This document shows positions 17,147 through 25,001 of a stretch of DNA of 64,000 bases, piece by piece. The stretch is from the NCBI GenBank assembly GCA_017459075.1, contig JAFUDQ010000031.1, positions 1 to 64,000 of the forward strand. The letters are read 5' to 3'. Source of the stretch: Bacteroidales bacterium (GTDB lineage: Bacteria; Bacteroidota; Bacteroidia; Bacteroidales; UBA932). The stretch's first letter is position 1; every line of letters begins with the position of its first letter. Below the pieces are notes generated by a model, which worked only from the letters and a program-made list of their open reading frames with translations, had not been told where the DNA came from and ran no database searches. The translations under genes were made by a program, and so were the position numbers.

Positions 17147-18271
17147 TCACCCTCGCGGTGCAAAAGAGGCGTTTTTGCACCTCTGTTCATCCTGAATCAG
17201 CTGAGCCTTAAGCTCTTCCATGCTGGCGAACTTGCGCTCTTCGCGGATTCGGCGACGGAAGGTTATAGTGATATCCAGTCCGTAAATATCCTCGTTGAAA
17301 TCAAAGATGTTGGTTTCTATGGTAAGACCGTTTGCAGCACCCACAGTAGGTCTTACGCCGATGTTGCACATACCCTGACAGCATCGCCCAAGTACCTGTA
17401 CATCAACGGCATAGACGCCGCCGGCAGGTACCAGTTTCAGCGGTTCATACAGCTTCATATTGGCCGTCGGGAAGCCGATGGTCCGGCCCAGCTGGTTCCC
17501 GGCCACCACCACCCCGTGGAGTCCGTAGCCATATCCCAGCATAGCATTGGCCGTCTCTACATCCCCCTCCATCAGCGCATTACGTATTTGCGTGGAGGAG
17601 ATACGTTCGACTCGCTTCGCTCGCTCAGTATGACAATAAGAAGCGGCTGGCGACTCGATAGGACAAAGGGAAGCGGCTGGCGACTCGATAGGACAAAGGG
17701 AAGAGTCTGGAGATTCGGTAGGACAAAGAGAAGAGTTTGGCGATTCGGTAGGACAAAAGGAGGGGTCTGTTTGCTGGTGGAGGGTAGTCCCCTGAAAATT
17801 GTGCCACCCTCGGCAGCATAAGAGGGAGGGGCCCGCAGCCGAAGGCTGTGGGAGGGGCCGAAGCGAAGCGGAGGCATTTTCAGAGGAGTAGCCCTCCGCC
17901 AGCAAGTCACTGAACGTCCGGCGATCGCTGCCAATGCGGTTATCGTAGCCCATCACAACCAGCGAAGCTCCATAACGGTCCCGGAGCATATCAAGATACT
18001 CCCGGGCCGTCATCGCCGCAAATTCACGGGTAAAACTAAGAACCTCAACCCTGTCAACCCCGGCCGCAAGAAGCAAAGCCTTCTTCTCCTCAAGGGAACT
18101 CAGCAGCCTAAGCTCCCTGGCATCCTGCTGCAGAACCGTCCTCGGATGCGGCCAAAACGTAACAACGACAGCCTCCTCCCCCCTTTCACGGGCAGAGGAG
18201 ACCACCGTCTCAAGCAAGTGGCGGTGCCCAAGATGGACACCGTCAAAAAAACCTGTTGTAACTACAGCCAT
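17147..18271 (-). CDS. ribF: Bifunctional riboflavin kinase / FAD synthetase with repeat-encoded insert
   Basis: 374 residues, about 60 more than usual. The N-terminal nucleotidyltransferase (TTGFFDGVHLGHRHLL, TFWPHPRTVL) and the C-terminal riboflavin kinase (GRTIGFPTANMKLYEP, about residues 265-280) are intact, as is the RISSTQIRNAL motif. Between residues about 127 and 223 family sequence is replaced by peptide encoded only by repeats: a 129-bp inverted-repeat element, four 30-bp tandem units (SLCPIESPAA and variants) and one GAATGAC core (CHTERAKRVERI). The last residues and the stop codon come from a palindromic repeat. The gene overlaps the upstream fusion gene by 10 bases. It makes FMN and FAD; whether it is fully active is uncertain because the insert is next to the ISST motif. 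Confidence 0.93.
   Translation of the reverse strand: MAVVTTGFFDGVHLGHRHLLETVVSSARERGEEAVVVTFWPHPRTVLQQDARELRLLSSLEEKKALLLAAGVDRVEVLSFTREFAAMTAREYLDMLRDRYGASLVVMGYDNRIGSDRRTFSDLLAEGYSSENASASLRPLPQPSAAGPSLLCCRGWHNFQGTTLHQQTDPSFCPTESPNSSLCPTESPDSSLCPIESPAASLCPIESPAASYCHTERAKRVERISSTQIRNALMEGDVETANAMLGYGYGLHGVVVAGNQLGRTIGFPTANMKLYEPLKLVPAGGVYAVDVQVLGRCCQGMCNIGVRPTVGAANGLTIETNIFDFNEDIYGLDITITFRRRIREERKFASMEELKAQLIQDEQRCKNASFAPRG
17157..17181. repeat. Palindromic repeat, CAGGTGCAAAA type, copy 2, at the ribF 3' end
   Basis: GGTGCAAAA at 17157-17165 pairs with TTTTGCACC at 17173-17181. On the minus strand it encodes the final residues of RibF (RCKNASFAP) just before the stop, so a repeat has become the C-terminus of the enzyme. 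Confidence 0.82.
17604..17760. repeat. GAATGAC-type core followed by four 30-bp tandem units inside ribF
   Basis: A core (CGTTCGACTCGCTTCGCTCG then CTCAGTATGACA) at about 17604-17634 is followed by exact 30-bp units at 17641-17670, 17671-17700, 17701-17730 and 17731-17760. The first two are identical and the others drift, as if the array grows from the core side. Each unit adds ten residues in frame, so copy-number change would lengthen RibF without a frameshift. Confidence 0.92.
17774..17902. mobile_element. Small inverted-repeat element inside ribF (MITE-like)
   Basis: An outer arm (CTGGTGGAGGGTAGTCC... at 17774-17799) pairs with 17876-17902 with a few mismatches, and an inner palindrome GCCCGCAGCC-GAA-GGCTGTGGG sits near 17831-17853. 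The element, about 129 bp, could fold as one long hairpin. It is translated as part of RibF (includes RPLPQPSAAGPSLL). It has no coding capacity of its own; the mobile nature is inferred from the terminal inverted repeats and its place inside a conserved gene. Confidence 0.6.
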
Positions 18272-21200
18272 CTTACCAGGCCGAAGTCCTGCCTGTGAGG
18301 CATCAGAGGATTCTTGGCATAGAATCTCACTGCCACCTGGTACATACCGGTACGCTCCGGCAGAACAGAAGTCTCAAACTTGGCAACACCATCCTCGAAG
18401 GAAGTGAGGGTGAACTCAGTCTTGTCCTGAATATGAAGGACACCCTTGCGGTCTGTGGTGCAGAACAGCATCTCCACGCCGATATCCTCCGGCAGAAGCT
18501 CACCAATCTGCAAGACAACCTCACTGTGAAGATGATTGTCCGGAGACAGATTGTAAGAAGCATCGGGCTGGGTGAAAGAAACAACTTCTACATCATTCCA
18601 GTGACGGAGAACATTCTTCTTCCATGCAGCAATCTGGCGGGCAATCTTGTAATCATCAGCAACAAGTTCGTTTGCACGTTTGGACTGCGGCAGATAATAC
18701 TGGTTGCAATAGTCGGTAAGCATCCTGTTGGTAGTGAAGTTGCATGCAACCTGGGCGATGCAGTTCTTGATATACTGAATCCACTTCGCGCTACGGCCGC
18801 TGCGGTAATCCACATCGTAATATGTAGGAGCAATCTCATTCTCTATGAGAGTGTAGATTGTTGCGGAATCGAGCTCATTCTGGAAATGCTGGTCATCGTA
18901 GGTACGCTCCTGGCGGAGTGCCCAGCCAGCGCCCTTCTTGTAGCCCTCTACCCACCATCCGTCAAGCACAGAGAAATGCATGACGCCATTCATGGCAGCC
19001 TTCTCTCCTGAAGTACCGGAAGCCTCCTGCGGGCGGGTAGGATTGTTCATCCACACATCAACACCCTGGACAAGCCTCTTTGCAAGAGTGATATCATATC
19101 CGGGAACAAAGACAATCTTACCCAGGAAGCGCTCCTGCTTGGAAATGTCGATGATGAGTTTTATGAAGTCCTGGCCAGCCTTGTCTGCCGGATGAGCCTT
19201 TCCTGCGAAGAGGAACTGAACCGGCATCTTGGGATTATTGACGATGCTGTCAAGACGGTCAAGGTCAGTGAAAAGAAGGGTAGCCCTCTTATATGTCGCA
19301 AAACGACGGGCAAAGCCGATTGTAAGAACATCGTCACGAAGTGTCTCCTTGATAGTCATAATTTCCTTCGGAGAATAATGGCTGCTCATTGAAGGATCGG
19401 ACAGACGCTCGTTGACAGTAGCCACAAGAGCCTTCTTCAAAAGCTTGCGGGTATTCCATACTGTCTCGTCAGACACATTGTAAATGCCCTCGAAGCACTT
19501 CTTGTCATAATGATGAGTCTGGAACTCGGGGCCGAAGACCTCTTTGTGAACCTGCTTCCACTCCTTGGCAGCCCATGTAGGATAGTGAACACCATTGGTC
19601 ACATAGCTTATATAAAGCTCCTCAGGAAGATAACCGGGATACATATTGGAGAAAATCTCCTGGCTCACCTTGCCGTGAAGCATGGAAACACCGTTTACAT
19701 TCTGGCTGATGTTGGCGGCAAGCTTGCTCATTGAGAATTTCTCGTTAGGATCGTCGGCATTAAGCTTGCCAAGGCCCATCATGGTCTCCCATGAAATATT
19801 CAGACGGCCCGGATAATGGCCGAGGTACTGACGAATCATGCCCTCGTCAAATGCATCATGGCCAGCAGGAACAGGGGTGTGCGTTGTAAAGAGGGAAGAA
19901 GCCCTTACTACCTCCATCGCCTCGGGGAAGGTAAGTCCCTTATGCTCAATATATTCCCTAAGCCTTTCAATGCCGATGAGAGCAGCATGACCCTCATTGC
20001 AATGATAAACGCTGGTGCTGATTCCAAGGGCGCGGAGAGCCCTGATACCGCCTATGCCAAGGAGTATCTCCTGCTTGAGACGATTCTCCCAGTCGCCACC
20101 ATAGAGCTGGTGGGTAATCTGACGGTCCTCGGGACGGTTGTCCTCATAATCGGTATCAAGAAGGTAGAGGTCTGTACGGCCGACGGCAACCTTCCAGATT
20201 CTTGCAGAGAGGTTGCGGCCCGGAAGGGCAAGCTGGATTGTAAGCCACTCGCCGTTCTCTCCGAATACAGGCTCTGCCGGAATGCTCAGGAAGTTCTGGG
20301 CATCATAGCGTGCCTCCTGATAACCCTGGGAAGACAGAATCTGAGTGAAGTATCCGTACCTGTAAAGAAGACCTACAGCTACAAGATTCACATTCATGTC
20401 CGATGTCTCCTTGAGATAGTCACCGGCAAGGATTCCAAGACCGCCGGAATAAATCTTAAGAGAGGTATCAAGACCATACTCCATACAGAAATATGCGATG
20501 GAAGGCTCTGTACGCTGTTTCTTAAGTTCCATATAAGCATTGAATTCTGCAATGACGGCATTCATCCTGAAGATGAAATCAGAATCCTTTGCAAGCTCTG
20601 AATAACGCTTGATACTTACGGTGTCAAGGATAGCCTTGGGGTTATGGCCGCTCTTGTGCCAGATTTCAGGGTCGATGGATTTGAAAAGAGCCTTTGCATT
20701 GTCGTTCCAGCACCACCAGAGATTCTTGGAAAGGGTCTCAAGGCCTGCCAGTTCCTTAGGCAGGTGACGGGTTACCATTACGCTCTTCCAAGACGGAGCG
20801 TTTACTTCTATCTTATTATAATTCATACTCAAAATTTTGTTAGCAGGAGCTGTCACTTTTCTGGCAGACAACTTCTCCAGTGCAATGGAATAGGCCTGGT
20901 CATAATACTTAATCTGGTTCTCCCACAGAGCTGTGGAAGCGACTTCGCGCGCACTCTCCATATACTCGCGGCGGGTGTCACGGTCCAACTGGGTCATTTC
21001 CAGAATCCTGGCCTTGACGGCCTCTACGACCTCCTGGTAATTGGAGTCATTGCGAGGCACGACGGTAATTCCGGGATGGGCTTTGTCCTTGTAAATCCTG
21101 TCCACCCACTTGCCGAAGCCGGCAAGGCTGGTGGTAAGGGTAGGAACCCTGAAGGCAAGGGCCTCAAGAGGCGTGTAGCCCCAAGGCTCATAATATGAAG

Positions 21201-22491
21201 GGAACAAAGCCAAATCCATTCCCACAAGAAGGTCATAATACTTGGTATTGAAAATACCGTCGTTGCCATTCAGGTAGGAAGGAATAAAGAACACCTTGAC
21301 TTTTCCACCAATGGCATTGACAAGGCCAACCTCGCCGAAGCGGCGCGTAATCTGGTCATTGTCAGGATATTCCAGATAATGGGAAGTCTGGGTGCTGTAA
21401 TGCTCAGGGCCGTTCCCGGCAAGGCGGGCGGCCAGAGTACGGTCAGGTCCGTTGTGGGCTCCGGGAACCATGATGAAGGCCACAACCTGACGCTGAATAT
21501 CATTGCCTATTGCAGAGAGAGCGTCAATGAAGACATCGATACCCTTGTTCCGGTATTCATAGCGTCCGCCAATGCCTACGATAAGGGAATCTGCCTTAAT
21601 CTCTTCATCTGCCATTGCCGATGCCACTTCGAGCAGCTTTGCACGGGCTTTCTTGCGCGCGGCATCGTATAGTTCATCAGTCTCGGGAGTGAAACTGTTC
21701 TCAAATCCGTTGGGTGTCACAACATCCGGCTTCCTGTGAAGGAACTGCTCGCACTCTGCGGCCGTGATATCGCTCACCGTCGTGAAAGCATCGGCATTAA
21801 GGGCCGATTTCTCTTCCATCGAATAGCGGGACATCACTCCGAACCGCTCCGCCATGGTCTGGGCGTCATAAGACTTAAGGTTGTCATACAGGGGAAGATT
21901 GTTCCCCGCAATGCAACGTCCCACCATGGTGGCATGGGTCGTAAATACCGTTGCCACAGGCACTTTCTCATTCTTGAGATAGAGAAGGCCGGCACCGGTT
22001 TGCCACTCGTGGAACTGGGCTACGGATGTCTCTGCAGGAGTAAGGTTATGCTCAATGAAATGCCTTATTACACGGCCGGCGGCATAACCGAAGAGGACAT
22101 TCTCCCTGTAATCCCAGTTTCCGGTGATTGAATCTACTCCGTAAACTTCCCAGAACTTGCCAAGGATTTTGTCCATGAGTGGCATAAATTTCTTGAAGTC
22201 TACCAATATCGCTATAGGTTTTCCGGGGATATTCCACCTTCCGATACGCAACAACAGTCCGTCCTGGGCGGCCTTTGCCTTCCAGGAACGGAACAGGTGC
22301 GGATCCTCAACGAAATCAGGATTGGAAGCGGTATGCATCCATACGTCAGGTCCAATCAGGATGTGGTGGCGGCCATACTGCGATTTCTGGTACAAAGCCT
22401 TAGTCGCGATAACCGTATATATCCCTCCCATCTTGTTGCAAACTTCCCAGCTTACTTCAAAAAGATAGTCAGGTTTCAGTAAAGTCGTCAT
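18262..22491 (-). CDS. Glycogen synthase-alpha-glucan phosphorylase fusion
   Basis: 1,409 residues in two enzymes. Residues 1 to about 550 are a GT3-like glycogen synthase (LFEVSWEVCNKMGGIYTVI at the start; PSYYEPWGYTPLEALAFRVPT near the end of the domain). From about residue 556 a GT35 alpha-glucan phosphorylase follows (LSKNLWWCWNDNAKALF, YFCMEYGLDTSLKIYSGGLG, HCNEGHAALIGIERL). The pyridoxal-phosphate lysine lies in EASGTSGEKAAMNGVMH. One protein would thus carry both chain extension and phosphorolysis. Such fusions occur in Bacteroidetes. It lies five bases after the GH57 gene in the operon debranching enzyme-GT4-GH57-fusion-ribF; ribF overlaps its end. Domain assignments are confident; how the two activities are balanced is unknown. 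Confidence 0.93.
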   Translation of the reverse strand: MTTLLKPDYLFEVSWEVCNKMGGIYTVIATKALYQKSQYGRHHILIGPDVWMHTASNPDFVEDPHLFRSWKAKAAQDGLLLRIGRWNIPGKPIAILVDFKKFMPLMDKILGKFWEVYGVDSITGNWDYRENVLFGYAAGRVIRHFIEHNLTPAETSVAQFHEWQTGAGLLYLKNEKVPVATVFTTHATMVGRCIAGNNLPLYDNLKSYDAQTMAERFGVMSRYSMEEKSALNADAFTTVSDITAAECEQFLHRKPDVVTPNGFENSFTPETDELYDAARKKARAKLLEVASAMADEEIKADSLIVGIGGRYEYRNKGIDVFIDALSAIGNDIQRQVVAFIMVPGAHNGPDRTLAARLAGNGPEHYSTQTSHYLEYPDNDQITRRFGEVGLVNAIGGKVKVFFIPSYLNGNDGIFNTKYYDLLVGMDLALFPSYYEPWGYTPLEALAFRVPTLTTSLAGFGKWVDRIYKDKAHPGITVVPRNDSNYQEVVEAVKARILEMTQLDRDTRREYMESAREVASTALWENQIKYYDQAYSIALEKLSARKVTAPANKILSMNYNKIEVNAPSWKSVMVTRHLPKELAGLETLSKNLWWCWNDNAKALFKSIDPEIWHKSGHNPKAILDTVSIKRYSELAKDSDFIFRMNAVIAEFNAYMELKKQRTEPSIAYFCMEYGLDTSLKIYSGGLGILAGDYLKETSDMNVNLVAVGLLYRYGYFTQILSSQGYQEARYDAQNFLSIPAEPVFGENGEWLTIQLALPGRNLSARIWKVAVGRTDLYLLDTDYEDNRPEDRQITHQLYGGDWENRLKQEILLGIGGIRALRALGISTSVYHCNEGHAALIGIERLREYIEHKGLTFPEAMEVVRASSLFTTHTPVPAGHDAFDEGMIRQYLGHYPGRLNISWETMMGLGKLNADDPNEKFSMSKLAANISQNVNGVSMLHGKVSQEIFSNMYPGYLPEELYISYVTNGVHYPTWAAKEWKQVHKEVFGPEFQTHHYDKKCFEGIYNVSDETVWNTRKLLKKALVATVNERLSDPSMSSHYSPKEIMTIKETLRDDVLTIGFARRFATYKRATLLFTDLDRLDSIVNNPKMPVQFLFAGKAHPADKAGQDFIKLIIDISKQERFLGKIVFVPGYDITLAKRLVQGVDVWMNNPTRPQEASGTSGEKAAMNGVMHFSVLDGWWVEGYKKGAGWALRQERTYDDQHFQNELDSATIYTLIENEIAPTYYDVDYRSGRSAKWIQYIKNCIAQVACNFTTNRMLTDYCNQYYLPQSKRANELVADDYKIARQIAAWKKNVLRHWNDVEVVSFTQPDASYNLSPDNHLHSEVVLQIGELLPEDIGVEMLFCTTDRKGVLHIQDKTEFTLTSFEDGVAKFETSVLPERTGMYQVAVRFYAKNPLMPHRQDFGLVRWL

Positions 22492-22496
22492 AAATC

Positions 22497-23702
22497 CTAT
22501 TTGGTAATCATATCGTTCTCTACACGGATACTGAAATCAGAGAGCACATTCATGTAATTGATGAAGGCCTCGTACGGTGTATCATAAGGATTGAAATACT
22601 TGTGTACAGCACCGTCAGAGAAGAATTTAGTACTCATGTAGTAGAAGTGGTCGCTCTCCTGAAGATGGCCGAAGTCATTCCACAGTGAAGGATGGTTCAG
22701 GATGGCAAGTTTCTCATACAGGGCGTAGAGCTTGTTGTAAGCGTCCTGCTGAAGTTCGTTTCCGAGCCATGCGGAAACGTCGCGTTCCTCGTCTGCCCAG
22801 GAAATGGCCTGAGGCACATCCAGTACAGCCTCGGCCTTGAAACGGCGGCTGATGGAGGCAGGAGTGCTGAATTCAAATTCACCATCGGCAATAACGGCAG
22901 CGGGAAGGGCGCGCATGAAGTCGAAGATGCCGCTTTCTACTGTCTGATGCTCACCGAAGGTCTCGTAATCCATGAAGAGGCCAACTACGTTGCCGCCGTC
23001 CTTGACTGAGTCTTTGAGCCAGCCAAGATATTTCTCAGCGGTAAGGGGCCAGTTCTCCCAGCTTCTGTTGGAGAAACGGAAGGCGATGTCATCGCTGAGC
23101 TGATAGTTACGGAGCAGGAGCTTGAGCTTGGGACGGGAAGCGCAGCTGTAGATGTAATTGGGGCTCTGCCATCCAAGGATGTGCTTTGCACCCTCTGTAA
23201 GCATGGTCTTGAAGCCAAGGTCTGCTACCTGCTCTCCTATGCCGTCAGAGTAAATAAGCTCTGTATTGCGGAAGGTGACGGGAGTCTTGCCGAAGAGGCG
23301 CTCAATGGTCTCTTTGTGCTTCTGAACCTGCAGGCGGAACTCTGCCGGGCTGGCAAGGGATGCCAGGGAGTGGTAATAGGTCTCTGCAAGGAATTCTACG
23401 CAGCCTGTGTCTGCGAGGGCCTTGAAGCTGTCAAGAACTTCCGGAGCGTATCTCTCGAACTGCTCAATAGCGGAACCGGAGATGGAGAAGCTCACCTTGA
23501 ATGCGTCTTTATGCTCCTTTATGAGCTCCAGAAGCAACTGATTCATAGGAAGATAGCACTTCTGAGCCACGCGGCGCATAATTGAACGGTTGGCAAAGTC
23601 ATCGTAGTAATGAGAATCCTTGCCGATATCAAAGAATCTGTACAATCTGAGTCTTACAGGCTGATGCACCTGAAAATAGAGACATATCTGTTTCTTTGCC
23701 AT
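22497..23702 (-). CDS. GH57 family alpha-amylase-type glycoside hydrolase
   Basis: 401 residues starting with the GH57 YFQVHQP motif (usual form FHxHQP). The predicted nucleophile is Glu148 in TFRNTELIYSD and the acid/base Asp245 in MDYETFGEH. There is no signal peptide, so it acts in the cytoplasm on glycogen or maltodextrins; it could be an amylase, a 4-alpha-glucanotransferase or a branching enzyme, all known in the family. Its start follows the GT4 stop by four bases. Confidence 0.92.
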   Translation of the reverse strand: MAKKQICLYFQVHQPVRLRLYRFFDIGKDSHYYDDFANRSIMRRVAQKCYLPMNQLLLELIKEHKDAFKVSFSISGSAIEQFERYAPEVLDSFKALADTGCVEFLAETYYHSLASLASPAEFRLQVQKHKETIERLFGKTPVTFRNTELIYSDGIGEQVADLGFKTMLTEGAKHILGWQSPNYIYSCASRPKLKLLLRNYQLSDDIAFRFSNRSWENWPLTAEKYLGWLKDSVKDGGNVVGLFMDYETFGEHQTVESGIFDFMRALPAAVIADGEFEFSTPASISRRFKAEAVLDVPQAISWADEERDVSAWLGNELQQDAYNKLYALYEKLAILNHPSLWNDFGHLQESDHFYYMSTKFFSDGAVHKYFNPYDTPYEAFINYMNVLSDFSIRVENDMITK

Positions 23703-23706
23703 ATCT

Positions 23707-24999
23707 TTACTTATTTACAACTGATTCATAAACCTTTTTCATTTTGGCAGTGGCGTTGTTCCACTTGAGAGTGTTAACCTCGTCAAAGCCTTCCCTTGCC
23801 GCGAATTTTGCAAGGGCCGGATACTTAAGCAGGCCGTAAATCTGGTCTGCCATTGCATCCACATCCCAGAAGTCCACCTTGAATGCGTAGCGAAGAACCT
23901 CCGCAGCACCGCTCTGCTTTGAGATGACAGAAGGAACGCCTGTACGCATCGCCTCCAGCGGAGAAATACCGAAAGGCTCTGATACTGAAGGCATTACGTA
24001 AACATCAGACAGGGCGAACATCTTCTGGACATCGGCACCGCGAAGGAAGCCGGTGAAGTGGAAGCGGTCAGAGATTCCAAGGCGGGCGACGTGGCGGATG
24101 GCACGGTTCATCATGTCTCCGCTGCCGGCCATTACAAAGCGTACGCCTTCCGTGCGTTTGAGCACCTTGGCGGCAGCCTCAATAAAGTACTCGGGGCCTT
24201 TCTGGAAGGTGATTCGGCCAAGGAAGGTGACAACCTTGTCCTTAACTCCGCGCTCTACCACAAGGTCATCGCGGCCGCTGAAATCAACGGCATTGTGAAC
24301 GGTCACAACCTTTGCCGGGTCAATTCCATACTTGCTTATGACGATGTTTCTGGTAAGGTCGCTCACCGTTATTACGCGGTCTGCCGCAAGCATACCGTTA
24401 CGCTCAATTTCATATACGCGGGTGTCAATGTTGTCTACGCTTCCGCGGTCGAATGAAGTGGCGTGCACATGGATTACGAGCGGCTTTCCGGTGAGCTGCT
24501 TTGCAGCGATTCCGGCATAATAGGTAAGCCAGTCATGGGCATGGATAACGTCAAACTCGTCCTTGTGATGTACGGCGATAGTGCCGCCGACCATTGCATA
24601 GCGGGCGACTTCTTCCATAAGGTTGGAGCCGTATTTTCCGGAGAACTTATATTTCTGTCCATAAAGGATGCGGAAGTCTTTTTCCTGGCGCTTGCGCTCT
24701 TCTTCTACAAGGTTGGTAAAGGACTCAGGGTCGCAGTACGGAACCATATTGGTGCCGATGTGAACGAATTTCACCTTCTCCAGGAAATCTGAAGAAAGGT
24801 CTTCGCGCACGTCTACAGGCACGTCGCTTGCGTTGATGATGCGGGCGGCGCTCTGGTCCTCGTCTCCTGAAGCGGAAGGCATCACAAAGATGGTCTCCAC
24901 ACCGTTATAGGCAAGGCCTTTTACAATTCCGTAGCAGGCTGTTCCAAGACCGCCTGCGATATGGGGAGGAAACTCCCAACCGAACATTAATACCCGCAT
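23707..24999 (-). CDS. GT4 family glycosyltransferase (glycogen synthase-like)
   Basis: 430 residues of GT-B fold: N-terminal FGWEFPPHIAGGLGTACYGIVKGL (glycine-rich donor loop), IHAHDWLTYYAGIAAK, FLGRITFQKGPEYFIEAA in the linker, and the nucleotide-sugar motif VMPSVSEPFGISPLEAMRTG with the E-x7-E pattern. In the middle of a glycogen operon it most likely elongates or primes alpha-glucan chains. It overlaps nothing; the start lies two bases after the debranching enzyme stop. The GT4 family is certain, the acceptor is inferred. Confidence 0.9.
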   Translation of the reverse strand: MRVLMFGWEFPPHIAGGLGTACYGIVKGLAYNGVETIFVMPSASGDEDQSAARIINASDVPVDVREDLSSDFLEKVKFVHIGTNMVPYCDPESFTNLVEEERKRQEKDFRILYGQKYKFSGKYGSNLMEEVARYAMVGGTIAVHHKDEFDVIHAHDWLTYYAGIAAKQLTGKPLVIHVHATSFDRGSVDNIDTRVYEIERNGMLAADRVITVSDLTRNIVISKYGIDPAKVVTVHNAVDFSGRDDLVVERGVKDKVVTFLGRITFQKGPEYFIEAAAKVLKRTEGVRFVMAGSGDMMNRAIRHVARLGISDRFHFTGFLRGADVQKMFALSDVYVMPSVSEPFGISPLEAMRTGVPSVISKQSGAAEVLRYAFKVDFWDVDAMADQIYGLLKYPALAKFAAREGFDEVNTLKWNNATAKMKKVYESVVNK

Positions 25000-25001
25000 T
25001 G

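Noticed and set aside
17104-17181. Terminator of ribF
   Set aside because: The stems are perfect but neither is followed by a T-run, and the same hairpins recur elsewhere, so a repeat is the better call.
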